From Thiosocius sp942490985 (GTDB taxonomy: Bacteria > Pseudomonadota > Gammaproteobacteria > Chromatiales > Chromatiaceae), in the NCBI GenBank assembly GCA_942490985.1, contig CALNYW010000006.1, positions 186,001-250,000 on the forward strand: a DNA stretch of 64,000 bases. Reading direction: 5' to 3'. Of the stretch, positions 44,929-55,900 are shown piece by piece (within the stretch, counting starts at the first letter, position 1; every line of letters starts with the position of its first letter). The notes beneath the pieces were generated by a model. That model was given only the letters and a program-made list of their open reading frames with translations, did no database searches and had not been told where the DNA came from. The translations under genes and the position numbers were made by a program.

Positions 44929-46740
44929 ATGAAACCGTCCAGTATCGAATTGCTATGTCACGATGATCTGCGCGGCCAGTTGGCCCGTGGGATGTTCTCA
45001 GTGCTACTGCTGGGATTGGCGTTTACCGTTTTCGCCACGGAACTGCCTGCACAAAGCGGATCCCCCGACTGGGTGACGCTGTTCCTCGGACTGTTCGGCG
45101 GCCTGGCGTTGTTTCTCGCGGGCCTGCAGCTCCTATCCGAGGGTATGACGAAGGCCGCGGGCCAGACGATGAAGACGGTGCTCGCAAAGCTTACGACCAA
45201 TCGTTTTAGCGGGGCCCTTACCGGTGCTTTCGTGACCGGCGTGCTCAATTCTTCCACGGTGACGACGCTTTTGGTCGTCGGTTTCATCAGTGCGGGCTTT
45301 ATGACCCTGGCGCAATCAGTCGGCGTGATCATGGGTGCCAATATCGGCAGTACCGTCACCGCACAGTTGTTGGCCTTCGACTTGGCGGCCTACGCGCTCG
45401 GTCCGGTTGCAATTGGGTTCTTCATGACGTTCACCGCGAAGCGTGAAAAGGTGAAGTTCTACGGCATGATGGTGATGGGGATCGGCCTGGTTTTTTACGG
45501 CATGGGGCTGATGAGCTCGGGGATGGCCCCGTTGCGCACCTATGAACCGTTTCTGGCGATTCTGCGGGGGCTGGAGAATCCGCTTGCAGGCATTCTCGCG
45601 GGCGCGATATTCACCGCCGTTGTGCAATCTTCTGCCGCGACGGTGGGTATCGCCATTGCCATGGCGAGTGAGGGGCTGCTGGCGCTGCCGGCCGGGATCG
45701 CATTGGCGCTGGGGGCAAACATCGGCACTGCGGTCACAACGGCGATCATGGGCATCATGAGCAGCAAGTCGACCGATGCGGTCCGCGCATCGGTCGTCCA
45801 CGTGGTTTTCAATGTGCTGGGTACCCTGATTTGGCTCCCGTTTATTTGGCTGCTGGTGGATCTTGCCGTTTGGTCCTCGCCGGTGAGCACGGGCCTGGAA
45901 GGCACGGCGAAGGCGGCCGCCGAGGTGCCACGCCAGATCGCGAACGCGAACACATTGTTCAACGTTATCAATACGCTGCTCTTTATCGGCTTCGCCGGCG
46001 TGTTCGCGAAACTGGCCGAACGCCTCGTACCGGATCGTAAGACGCCCGAGGGTGTGATTATCGAGCCGGCCTATCTGGATGAGGCAGCGCTCAAGGCGCC
46101 GGCTGTCGCACTGCAGCAGGTGCGTCTGGAACTGGGGCGGGTTGGCGAGATCACGCTCGGTATGCTCAGAGACGTCGGCCCCGCCTTCAAGACCAGAGAC
46201 CTCGGCGCCTTTGAAGACATTGCTCGCCGCGATGACCAGGTCGACATACTCGAAGAGGAGATTCTCCGCTATCTTGGCCATATCCGCATGGGAACGATGA
46301 CCGAGCAGGAGAGTAAAGAGTTTCAGGCGTTGATGATCGCGACGGACAATATCGAAAACCTCGCAGATGTGATCGAGACGGATATCGTCGCCTTGGCTCG
46401 CCGTGTTATCGATCTCAAGTCCGTGTCGGGAGAGGAAACCCGAGCGATGCTGACGCAGCTGTATGACTCTACGGTCGAGGCGGTGGAACTCGCGGTGAAG
46501 TCGATTCGAGACAACGACCAGCGGGCCGCCGAATCGGTATTGATGCTCAAGGGTCCCTTCCGTGAACAGTCCGAGCGGCTGTTGGGCAGAAAGGCAGCGC
46601 GACTGTCGGCCGAGGACCCGGATTACCTGGCACTGGTCAGGGTGCAGATGGGTTTCGTCGACCAGATGCGGCGCATCTACACGCTGTCCAAACGGATTGC
46701 CAAAGTGAGTCTGCCGGGTGCGATTGCGCAGCGGGCCTGA
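44929..46740 (+). CDS. Na/Pi cotransporter family protein with PhoU-like C-terminal domain
   Basis: A 603-residue protein. After a hydrophobic N-terminal segment and a periplasmic linker there are about eight membrane helices. They carry the duplicated Na/Pi-cotransporter motif, first as TGVLNSSTVTTLLVVGF and then as TAVVQSSAATVGIAIAMAS, each paired with GANIGSTVTAQ and GANIGTAVTTAIMG. The first copy has NSS where QSS is usual. The last ~200 residues are helical and acidic (DDQVDILEEEILRYLGHIRM), resembling PhoU. It probably transports or controls phosphate uptake with sodium, as YjbB/NptA-type proteins do. No phosphate regulon gene is adjacent. Confidence 0.9.
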   Translation: MKPSSIELLCHDDLRGQLARGMFSVLLLGLAFTVFATELPAQSGSPDWVTLFLGLFGGLALFLAGLQLLSEGMTKAAGQTMKTVLAKLTTNRFSGALTGAFVTGVLNSSTVTTLLVVGFISAGFMTLAQSVGVIMGANIGSTVTAQLLAFDLAAYALGPVAIGFFMTFTAKREKVKFYGMMVMGIGLVFYGMGLMSSGMAPLRTYEPFLAILRGLENPLAGILAGAIFTAVVQSSAATVGIAIAMASEGLLALPAGIALALGANIGTAVTTAIMGIMSSKSTDAVRASVVHVVFNVLGTLIWLPFIWLLVDLAVWSSPVSTGLEGTAKAAAEVPRQIANANTLFNVINTLLFIGFAGVFAKLAERLVPDRKTPEGVIIEPAYLDEAALKAPAVALQQVRLELGRVGEITLGMLRDVGPAFKTRDLGAFEDIARRDDQVDILEEEILRYLGHIRMGTMTEQESKEFQALMIATDNIENLADVIETDIVALARRVIDLKSVSGEETRAMLTQLYDSTVEAVELAVKSIRDNDQRAAESVLMLKGPFREQSERLLGRKAARLSAEDPDYLALVRVQMGFVDQMRRIYTLSKRIAKVSLPGAIAQRA

Positions 46741-47380
46741 AGGCAAATGCGTCGGCATCTTTGGCTTTTGCGACGGGGGTATCGTGAAAGTTTTCGCTCA
46801 ACGTCTCTCACGTTCATACGATGTCGCTAATCAGTGACATGCGAGGTCCTTCCCATTCGGGAAGGACCATGGTTTAGTCCGCGAAAGTTCCTTGCTGGAC
46901 CTCGCTCAAGCAGGGCGAGGCATCTTCATTCGTTCTGTTAGGGACAATTCGAGATGAGTGGAAAAGCCTGCTTCGGGCCAACGCACGCTGTTCAGCGCTC
47001 TTGGTATAGCTACTCCTTTATCCTGAAAACCTCTCCGTACCAACGTTGGGTTAGCGCCACGTTAACGAAAACTTGTTGAGGCGTTCATCCGCGCGCTCCC
47101 TATGCGCTGACTAGCCAATGCTCTTTTTTCGTTGGCTTCCGCTGGCGCGATCACCCCGGATACTGGCCCACTAGACTCCGGGACGCCTGGGCCTCCCGGT
47201 GGTAATTAGAATCGGGACGTCCTTCCAAGTGGCAGCGTTCGCTTAACGTTCAAACATAAGTGCCGCTATTAGACCTATTGCTATCCGGAACAACGTCTCC
47301 GGCAGTGGTCTCACGGGAGGCCGAGGTCCGGCGAGCCGTGAATGCACCGGAGTCTTTTTATTTCTTGTGAAGCGCGATGA
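46741..47380. other. intergenic region with a perfect hairpin
   Basis: About 640 bp with no supported gene. GGTCCTTCCC (46845-46854) and GGGAAGGACC (46859-46868) form a perfect 10-bp stem around ATTC without a following T-run, so it may be a Rho-independent-like or REP-type structure. The remainder shows no repeat or motif I can name. Confidence 0.5.
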
Positions 47381-49261
47381 ATGCATAGCAGCGAAGAGAA
47401 AATTGTTTTCCGCATCTTGGCCGTAGACGACGACGAGACGATCCTTGGCCTGTACCAGTGGATCTTTTCTGAATTCGCCAGTACTGCGCTGAAGCAATCC
47501 ATTCAGGCGTCGGATGCCGCTTACCTTTCGTCGGAGACTGCGATTCTCGCCAGCAAGATCGGTTTTGACCTGCAGTGTGTTGACAATGCGACCGACGCGG
47601 TTGCCCTCGTCGCGCAGGCGGACCAAGAGAAGACGCCTTTTTCGCTCTGCCTGTTGGACATCCGGATGCCAAATGGGCCGGATGGGTTATGGGCTGCAGA
47701 GGAGATTCGCAAGCTTGATCAACATATCGATGTTGTCATTGTTTCTGCTTATTCGGATTTCAATCCGGAGACCATGAGTCCCAAGCTCGGCCCGGCGAAC
47801 AAACTCTTTTACTTGAGGAAGCCGTTTCATCGTGTCGAGATATTGCAGCTCGCGACCGCGCTCAGTGCAAAATGGCTGGCCGATCGCTACATTCGGCATC
47901 TGGCCTATTTCGATCCATTGACGGGCCTGCCGAACCGGCGAATGCTGCTGGCGCGGGCCGATCAGGCCGTTGAGTTGGCAAAGCGCTACGATCGGCATCT
48001 GGCGGTGCTGTTCGTCGACCTCGACGGTTTTAAGCATATCAACGACACGCTAGGCCACTCGATCGGCGACATGCTACTGAAGCAGGTGGGCGAAAGGCTG
48101 ACCGGCTCCATGCGGGCAAGTGACGCACTCACACGACACTCTTCGCTGGACCGCGACAGGAGTGTCGCCCGACTTGGTGGCGATGAATTCACGCTTTTGC
48201 TCTCGGAGATCAATCACAGCCATGATGCGGTCATCGTCGCGCAGCGCATCATTGAAAAGTTGTCCGCGCCTTACCCGTTAGCTGGTCATGAGGTTCACGT
48301 TTCGCCGAGCATCGGCATTGCTTTGTATCCGCAAGACGGTGACGACGCGGAAACGTTGTTGAAACATGCAGATATGGCCATGTATCAGGCCAAGCGCAAC
48401 ATCGGACAGCACTTGGAGTGTTTCAATGGCGAAATGCGCGCATCTGCAATGCGTCGCTTGAAGCTGGAAAACCAGCTCCGCCGGGATATCGCCGAAGAGA
48501 AGCTGTCACTGCTCTATCAACCATTGTGCGATGTCGCAGATAAACGGATCAGAGGTCTGGAAGCACTGTTACGTTGGACAGATGATGAGTTCGGCGAAAT
48601 CAGTCCCGAAGAGTTCATACGGATCGCTGAGGAATCAGGATTGATATTTGGGCTCGGTGACTGGGTCATCCAGGAGGCCTGCGAGCAGGCCGCAAAGTGG
48701 CGAGCAAGCGACCTCGAGTTTGATTCAATCTCAGTCAATATATCGAGCATTCAGATGGTTAGACCGGGGTTTTGCGATCATGTGGAACTCATGTTGGATA
48801 AGTTTGGATTGCCGGCAAGTCTGTTGCAGCTGGAGGTCACAGAAAGCCTGTTGATGAAGGAAAAGAAGCGGGCGATTCCTGTCTTGCAGCGTCTCCGAGA
48901 GCTTGGCTGTAGGGTGCTGATCGACGACTTTGGAACCGGCTATTCCAGCATAGGCAGTCTTCAGCAGTTACCGGTCGATGGCCTCAAGATCGACCAGATT
49001 TTCGTGCAGGGCATCGATGTGGATGAAGAAAAGGCCACGATTACCCGTGTGATGCTCTCACTCTCTGCGGCATTGGGTCTTGAAGTCATCGCCGAAGGTG
49101 TCGAAACGGAGGCGCAGTTGGCGCTGTTGCATCGGCATGGATGCAGCGGCTTCCAGGGGTTCCTTGTAAGCCAACCGGTCAGCGCGAGAGAGATAGAGTT
49201 GCTCCTGGGCGCAACCGGGCTTGAATGCGACCACCGCGCGCCGTCGATATTACCCGGATGA
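47381..49261 (+). CDS. response regulator with GGDEF and EAL domains
   Basis: A 626-residue protein. The receiver domain (about 10-165) has acidic pocket VDDDE at 15-19, a phospho-acceptor Asp at 93 (LLDIRMP) and Lys at 147 (LRKPF). There is an unusual ~35-residue insertion between the first strand and the acceptor. A GGDEF domain follows with an intact RLGGDEF motif at 264-270. The EAL domain has EALLRW (394-399), VNISS, DDFGTGYSS, KIDQIFV and EGVET, so catalytic residues for cyclic-di-GMP hydrolysis are present. It could make or break cyclic di-GMP depending on phosphorylation. Its 3' end abuts or overlaps the SecA-like gene. Confidence 0.94.
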   Translation: MHSSEEKIVFRILAVDDDETILGLYQWIFSEFASTALKQSIQASDAAYLSSETAILASKIGFDLQCVDNATDAVALVAQADQEKTPFSLCLLDIRMPNGPDGLWAAEEIRKLDQHIDVVIVSAYSDFNPETMSPKLGPANKLFYLRKPFHRVEILQLATALSAKWLADRYIRHLAYFDPLTGLPNRRMLLARADQAVELAKRYDRHLAVLFVDLDGFKHINDTLGHSIGDMLLKQVGERLTGSMRASDALTRHSSLDRDRSVARLGGDEFTLLLSEINHSHDAVIVAQRIIEKLSAPYPLAGHEVHVSPSIGIALYPQDGDDAETLLKHADMAMYQAKRNIGQHLECFNGEMRASAMRRLKLENQLRRDIAEEKLSLLYQPLCDVADKRIRGLEALLRWTDDEFGEISPEEFIRIAEESGLIFGLGDWVIQEACEQAAKWRASDLEFDSISVNISSIQMVRPGFCDHVELMLDKFGLPASLLQLEVTESLLMKEKKRAIPVLQRLRELGCRVLIDDFGTGYSSIGSLQQLPVDGLKIDQIFVQGIDVDEEKATITRVMLSLSAALGLEVIAEGVETEAQLALLHRHGCSGFQGFLVSQPVSAREIELLLGATGLECDHRAPSILPG

Positions 49262-49313
49262 TCTGGGTGCAAGGGATGCCAGACGCTCGTTGCTTCGAAA
49301 ACCCGCTTTGTCC

Positions 49314-51323
49314 ATGAGTCCTCGAGACAGCCTGGTTTCTCCCAACGATGCCTGCTCGGTGGGTGTGCTCAGTTTGTACCCGGAGCGCGTAAGTGTTGCA
49401 GCGACCGATGGGTTGTCGCGGGTGTCCTCATTGGCATCGATGCTGCCTGCGTCTTTGCGTTTGCCCGCATTGCGTGGTCGACAGTTTCTGACCCGCGTCA
49501 ATCAGCTGGGTCTTGCGCTGCAAACTATGTCGGACGACAAGCTGGCGCAAGAGACCGCGGAGGTGCGCAGGGAGCTTCGCAATGCAGGCACATCCTTTGC
49601 AGCGTCTGCGCGTTCATTCGCACTGATCCGCGAGACAGCGGCGCGCGTGCTGGGAAAACGTCACTTTGATAGCCAGATGCTTGCTGGATGGGTCATGTTG
49701 AACGGGCACGTGGCAGAAATGGAGACCGGTGAGGGAAAGACGCTGGCCGTTGCACTGGCGGCAGGCACCGCGGCGTTGGCGGGTCTGCCGGTCCATGTGA
49801 TCACGGTAAATGATTACCTGGCCGAACGCGATGCCGTGTTCTTGAAGCCGTTGTATAAAGCCTTGGGCCTGGCCACTGGCGTAGTAGCAGGCGACACCGG
49901 GCCGGAAGAACGCCACGCCGCCTATGCCAAAGACCTGACTTACTGCACTGCCAAAGAACTGGCGTTTGACTACCTGCGTGACCGGCAGGTATTCCGCAGT
50001 GGCACCAGTGACATCGTGCGCCGCGTTGACCGAATTTACGGTGCGCAAAGCCGAACCTCTCGGTTGCTTTTGCGTGGTCTGGGTTTCGGCATCATGGACG
50101 AGTGCGACAGCATCCTGATCGACGAGGCCCGGACACCGGTGATTCTTTCACGGCCCACGCAGGATCCCCATGAACTGCCGTACCACCAGGCCCTGGCATT
50201 GGCCGGCGCGCTCGCGGCGGAACAAGACTATCGATGCAACACGCGGGATCGCAGTATTGAGTTGACTGCGCGAGGTCGAGATCGGCTCGCCGAACTGGCA
50301 GCTTCGTTGGAGGATCCATGGTGCCGCCCGCAGGAGCGTGAGTCCATGGTGCGCAATGCGCTGAGCGCGTTGCATCTTTTTCACCGTGACCATCACTACC
50401 TGGTAAGGGACGGCGAGGTTCTCATCATCGATGAGAATACCGGCCGGGTCAGGCCGGGCCAAAGTTGGGAGCGCGGCCTGCACCAGATGATCGAGGCGAA
50501 GGAGGACTGCGGCCTTAGCGAAGTCCACCATGTCCTTGCGCGGATCAGTTTTCAACGGCTTTTTCGGAGATATCTCCGCTTCGCCGGCACCACGGCTACC
50601 GCGACAGAGGTAGCGGGCGAATTGCGATCGGTGTACGGCGTCGGGGTTGTGCCCATCCCGACCCATCGGCCCGCGCAGCGGCAGCACTATGCCGAGCGGA
50701 CCTATGCCCAGTCCGACGAAAAATGGGCCGCGATCGTAGCGCGGGTGCGGGAGCTTCATCAGACGGGGCGGCCGGTTCTGATCGGAACCCGATCGGTCAC
50801 GGCATCAGAGTTGCTAAGCCGACGGCTCGAGCGGGCCGGGTTGTCGCACCAGGTATTATCCGCTCGTCACGATCGTGGCGAGGCGGAGGTGGTCGCTCGT
50901 GCCGGGCAGCGTGGCCTTGTCACCGTGGCGACCAACATGGCGGGTCGGGGCACTGATATCCCGCTGGGTGAAGGCGTCGTGGGACTCGGCGGCTTGCACG
51001 TTATCGCCACCGAGCGCCACGAGGCGCGACGCATCGACCGTCAGTTGTTCGGCCGTTGCGGGCGCCAGGGGGATCCTGGCTCATCTGAACTCTTCACCAG
51101 TCTTGAAGACGAATTGATCGATATGCATTGCCCCCGATGGCTCGTCGGCCTGGCGGTCCGTGGGCTGCATTGGCTGCCGCGTCATGGTCGGATACTTGCC
51201 AGTATCGCTGGCCGGGTTGCGCAGCGACGCGCGGAGCGATTTCAGGGCTCAGCCCGGCTCGATCTCCTCAGTGCCGACGAGCGTATGGGACAGGCCCTCG
51301 GCTTTGCCGGGCCAGCCGAGTAG
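49314..51323 (+). CDS. SecA-like ATPase (short paralogue)
   Basis: A DEAD-type motor related to SecA, which drives proteins across the membrane. From ATG 49314 it has 669 residues, versus about 900 for housekeeping SecA. A TTG at 49221 would overlap the previous gene by 41 bp. Motif I is METGEGKT (about 137-144) and motif II is DECDSILIDEART (about 262-274). VTVATNMAGRGTDIPLG and LFGRCGRQGDPGSS follow. The protein lacks the C-terminal zinc-binding linker and most of the helical-wing region of SecA. It is followed by an adaptor and a giant secreted-type protein, so a dedicated export role is likely. The usual partner secYEG is not here, except secG at the far end of the window. Confidence 0.9.
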   Translation: MSPRDSLVSPNDACSVGVLSLYPERVSVAATDGLSRVSSLASMLPASLRLPALRGRQFLTRVNQLGLALQTMSDDKLAQETAEVRRELRNAGTSFAASARSFALIRETAARVLGKRHFDSQMLAGWVMLNGHVAEMETGEGKTLAVALAAGTAALAGLPVHVITVNDYLAERDAVFLKPLYKALGLATGVVAGDTGPEERHAAYAKDLTYCTAKELAFDYLRDRQVFRSGTSDIVRRVDRIYGAQSRTSRLLLRGLGFGIMDECDSILIDEARTPVILSRPTQDPHELPYHQALALAGALAAEQDYRCNTRDRSIELTARGRDRLAELAASLEDPWCRPQERESMVRNALSALHLFHRDHHYLVRDGEVLIIDENTGRVRPGQSWERGLHQMIEAKEDCGLSEVHHVLARISFQRLFRRYLRFAGTTATATEVAGELRSVYGVGVVPIPTHRPAQRQHYAERTYAQSDEKWAAIVARVRELHQTGRPVLIGTRSVTASELLSRRLERAGLSHQVLSARHDRGEAEVVARAGQRGLVTVATNMAGRGTDIPLGEGVVGLGGLHVIATERHEARRIDRQLFGRCGRQGDPGSSELFTSLEDELIDMHCPRWLVGLAVRGLHWLPRHGRILASIAGRVAQRRAERFQGSARLDLLSADERMGQALGFAGPAE

Positions 51324-51534
51324 CAAACGCTTTTCAGGCCGTCTCCCGCTGTTTCTTGTGCGGTCCCGTCGACTGCGGGACGCGCATTGCGGGCTGCCCA
51401 ACAGCAGCACGGGAACATCGTTCCCGCCGGGCTGTCCCGGTCGTGCAATCCCTAAGCTTCACCGGGGTGCTGCCGCTAATCACTGCATGACTCACGGCGT
51501 CAAGCCGGCGGGCTGAATTAATTTGGCTGGGAAA

Positions 51535-52857
51535 ATGGTGGTTAGAAACAAACCCGAACGACTCTGGGCCTACGCGACGTTAATTTTCGCGATATCGGTG
51601 AGTGTGCAGGGTGCGGAGCCGGATTCCGTATCAAAGCCGCTGCTGCATTGTGTCGTGACGCCATCAGCCGTAGTGGATGTGGCCAGTGGGGTAGGCGGTC
51701 GGGTCGAATCGATCGAGGTGGAGCGCGGCGACAGGGTCGACGCCGGACAGCGTATCGCGGCACTGGATTCAGGTGTTGAAAAGGCCAACCTGGTGCTTGC
51801 CCAGGCGCGCGCCGATCTGGAGGCCGAGATACATCTGCGAGAGGTGCGCTTTGGGTTCCAGGAACGCAGCCGCGCGCGGACCGAAAAACTGCATACCAGT
51901 CGGGTGGTATCGGCCCATGAGCGGGATGAAGCGAAGACTGATGCCGTCCTGGCCAGCTGGCAGTTGCGCCAGGCAGTCGATAATCAACGCCTGGCACGCC
52001 TGGAGTTGAATCGGGCCGAGGAGGTGGTCAAGCGGCGATTGGTGCATAGCCCGATACAGGGCGTCGTCGTCGAACGCTTCAAATCACCCGGTGAATATGT
52101 TGAGGAGGAGCCTGTCGTGCGTGTGGCGCGCCTCGATCCTCTTTGGGTCGAGGTCGTCGTGCCGGTGTCATTACGCGGCACGATCCGCAGGAACATGTTG
52201 GCCGAGGTGGCGACCGAGGGCGATGCGTCTCATGAGGCGCGGGTTATCGTGATCGATCCGATCGCTGACGCTTCAAGCGGTACCTTCCTGGTTCGGCTTG
52301 AACTACCGAATCCGGCTCAGGAGATCATGGGTGGCGTCAAATGCACGGCCCACTTTCCGACACCGGCGCGATACGGGGCGGACCCGTTGGAAAGAAGCGC
52401 TAATGATCGGTTGTTCAAAGAAAATAAGCCGCCAATCGTCCCGGACTACTCGGCGCCACAGCAGAGCGTGTCGGTCGAGACGGAACGACCGCCGATGGCG
52501 CTTACCGAACCGAATGACAGCACTGCGCGATCGACCAACAGCGGTTACATCGTACTGACGCCAGAGTTTGCCGGTCAGGCCGAACGCCGCGAGCTCGTTG
52601 CTGCCTTGCGGGCGTCGGGGATTGACGATTTTATGGAGATGTTTGCGGGGCCCTATGCGGGTCGCATATCAATGGGAACGTATAACGGCCCGATCATGGC
52701 AAACCGGCGCAGCGCGCAGCTGGCTCAGCTGGGTTTTGAGACCACTGTTGTATCGCGCGATCGTATCTCTACAGGGTTGGCGGAGCATGATCCGAGCCCG
52801 GGTGCGTCTGTGCCTGTCTCCGCACAAGATCTCGTTGCGGCCGGCAGCATGGACTGA
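51535..52857 (+). CDS. HlyD-type periplasmic adaptor with C-terminal SPOR-like domain
   Basis: From ATG 51535 (a TTG lies 4 codons earlier) the protein has 440 residues. It has a signal peptide (LWAYATLIFAISVSVQGAEP) and the biotinyl-lipoyl half motifs of membrane-fusion proteins (VASGVGGRVESIEVERGDRV and HSPIQGVVVERFKSPGEYV). An alpha-helical hairpin lies between them (ANLVLAQARADLEAEIHLRE and so on), and a beta-barrel region follows (about 205-285). The last ~90 residues (YIVLTPEFAGQAERRELVAA ... MGTYNGPIMANRRSAQLAQL) look like a SPOR peptidoglycan-binding domain. No ABC transporter or outer-membrane channel is adjacent, so it may pair with the SecA-like protein. Confidence 0.85.
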   Translation: MVVRNKPERLWAYATLIFAISVSVQGAEPDSVSKPLLHCVVTPSAVVDVASGVGGRVESIEVERGDRVDAGQRIAALDSGVEKANLVLAQARADLEAEIHLREVRFGFQERSRARTEKLHTSRVVSAHERDEAKTDAVLASWQLRQAVDNQRLARLELNRAEEVVKRRLVHSPIQGVVVERFKSPGEYVEEEPVVRVARLDPLWVEVVVPVSLRGTIRRNMLAEVATEGDASHEARVIVIDPIADASSGTFLVRLELPNPAQEIMGGVKCTAHFPTPARYGADPLERSANDRLFKENKPPIVPDYSAPQQSVSVETERPPMALTEPNDSTARSTNSGYIVLTPEFAGQAERRELVAALRASGIDDFMEMFAGPYAGRISMGTYNGPIMANRRSAQLAQLGFETTVVSRDRISTGLAEHDPSPGASVPVSAQDLVAAGSMD

Positions 52858-52958
52858 TCAAGCCCGATGCCACCACGCGTGCCGCCAAATCCAGCGAAAG
52901 CAACCGGGGCTGCGGCTTGCGTCGTTCCGGTTCTGTCTGGCCGTCATCGCGCGCGCCC

Positions 52959-55900
52959 ATGAAACGCTTTTTTCGTCGCAGATACGCCGATTTAACTAAC
53001 GGTGGAAACCCGCCCGATGGGTCTGCCCGTGACCAAGCTGAGCCCTGCACGCTGGAGACGCTCGAACCCCGGGTATTGCTGGCCGCCGATCTTGCCGGTG
53101 GGATGGACCTGGAGTTTGGTTCGACGTCTCAGCAACAACCCCCGAGTTTGGTCGCCGAGACATTGGTCGAGGTTCAACCCGGTCTGCTTGTCGAACAGGC
53201 ATTGACCCCATTGCCCGGTAGGGCCGGATCGGAAATCGCGGGAGAAGCGGTCGGACCGTTCGACATGTCGCGATTGGGGGATGTTTTCAGTCAGACATCC
53301 AACTCGACGACCGAAGGCACGCGTCGCGAGGTGGCCTTCATCGATACCAGCATCGAAGGCTACGAGCTGTTGCTGGCAGAACTGCAAGATCAGCAGCAGG
53401 GCCGGGAAGTCGATGTCTATCTCGTTGGCCCGGAGCAAGATGGCATCGCGGCAATCAGCGAAGTCCTTGCTGGCTATCAGGATCTGGCTGCGGTGCACCT
53501 TGTGTCCCACGGCAACGATGCCGGCATCCAATTGGGCGACAGCTGGGTCGATAGCGCCGCTCTCGAACGCCGTGCCGACAGCCTCGTTGCCTGGCAGTCT
53601 GCGCTGTCTGCCGATGCTGACCTGTTGCTCTACGGCTGTGACCTGGCATCCAGCGGCGAGGGTAGAAATTTTGTCGACCGGTTGGCCGGGCTGACCCGGG
53701 CGGATGTGGCCGCGAGCGACGATCCGACCGGCAACCTGTGGCTTGGCGGTGACTGGGACCTAGAACATCGCGCAGGGCAGGTCGAGACACCTGTGTTGGC
53801 AATGAGCGCTGGCTCAGTCGACTGGCAGGGCCTGCTCGGCGCCACCCCAGTCGGCGGCGAGATCCTGGTCAACCAGAATCCTGCCACCTGGGCACAGTCG
53901 ACCCTCAATGCGACGCCAAATGCAGTGGCCTCTGACGGTGCCGGCAATTTCGTCGTGGTCTGGGAGAGCGACGGCCAGGACGGCAAGAACGAGGGCATCT
54001 ATGCGCGCCTGTTTGCTGCCGACGGCTTGCCTTTAGCGGGGCAACCGAACGAATTCCAGGTCAACACGGGTATCACCGACGGCGCCCAGACCGCTCCGGC
54101 GGTAGCGATGAACACCGACGGTGCCTATGTCATCGTCTGGCAGACCGAAGACACCGACCCGGCCTCGGACAAGTCCGAAATCTATGCCCGGCTGGTTGAC
54201 AAGGACGGTGTCGACTGGGGGGAGTTCCGGGTCAATACCGGCTACATGACCGATGATCAGACCGACCCGGCGGTCACCGTGCGGGATGATGGCTCTTTCG
54301 TCGTCAGCTGGACCAGCAAGGGCCAGGATGGTAACCGCGAAGGCATCTATGCGCAGCGCTTCGATGTCACCGGTGGCATGGTTGGCGGCCAGATCCAGGT
54401 CAACAACATCACCCCGGAAAAGCAGCTCTATCCGTCGATCGACAGCAACGCGGCGGGCGAATTCGCTGTCACCTGGACCGGCAAGGACCTCGTCTCCAAC
54501 AAGCTGACGGTCTATGCGCGCCTGTTCAACGCCGACGGTACACCACAGGACAAGCAGTTCATCGTCGATCAGTTCGATACCCAGGACCAGCAATACTCCG
54601 ATGTCGCACTGCTCGACGACGGCTCGCTGATCGTCGTGTGGCACAGCCGCAACCAGGAGGATGGCAACAACGACGGCATCTACGGTCGCCGCTTCGATGC
54701 CAACGGTGACCCCTTCGGCAGTGAATTCCTGGTGAACGAGACCGGGCTTGGTCTGGATGAATCCGCGCCCTCGGTCTCGGCCGACGCGGCCGGTAACTTC
54801 GTCGTAACCTGGACCCGCGACGGTGTTGACGTGGTCGCGCGTGAATTCGATGCCCTGGGTGACCCGATATCCGCCAGCGACGTTACGGTAGCCACGGCTG
54901 CAACAGACCAGTATGGCGCCAGCGTGACGATGAATGGTCTGGGGAGTTATGTTGTCGTTTACAGCGGCGAAGATGACGCTGGCTTGATTGACGACGAAGG
55001 GGTTTTTGCCAGGCGTTTCCAGATCAGCAATCCACCCGCTGTCGACCTCAACGGCGCCGGTCCCGGCGTCGACCACAGCGCTTCGTTCGTCGAGGGCGCC
55101 GGGCCGGTCAGCATCACCGATCCAACGGCCGCCATAACCTACGGCGCCGGGCCAGACCTGCAGAAGCTGGTGGTGGTGATTACCAATCCGCTGGACGGGG
55201 CGGCCGAGATCCTCAGCGCCGATACCTCGGATCCGACGATCGACCCGAGTATCACCGCGACCTATAGCAACGGCATCCTGACCATCGAAGGCAGTGGCAC
55301 CGTGCCCACGGGCGATCTGGCCAAGGTGCTGCGCACCGTGACCTATGAGAACACCTCACAAGCGCCGGATACCACGGATCGAATCATTCGCGTGTTGGCG
55401 GCTGATGACAGCCTGCTGTTCGGCCTGTCGGCCTACGCGACCGTCAGCGTGGAGGCAGTCAACGACACGCCGGTGATTACCGCTCCCGGTCCGATCGGCA
55501 TCGACGAAGATACAACGCTGGTGTTCACCCGTGGCGGGCCGAACGAGATCAGCATCGCCGACGACGCCGGTGCCAATGACATCGAGGTACGGCTCGATGC
55601 GACTAACGGTACGGTCAGCCTGACCAACCGGCTGGGTGACGAGGTCCGGGTCAATGCGGCTACGCTCACCGACCAGCAGTTCCCCGCCGTGGCGGTGGCT
55701 GCGGACGGGCGCTACGTGGTGGTCTGGGAGCAGGACAACGGGCTCGACGAGGAAGACATCTATGCCCGCACCTTTGCCGCCGACGGCAGCGCGATCAGCG
55801 GCGACATCCTGGTCAACGACGATACGACAGCTCGGCAGGGCGGCGCCGACGTGGCCATTGATGCCAACGGCAACTTCGTCGTGGTGTGGGAACACGATAC

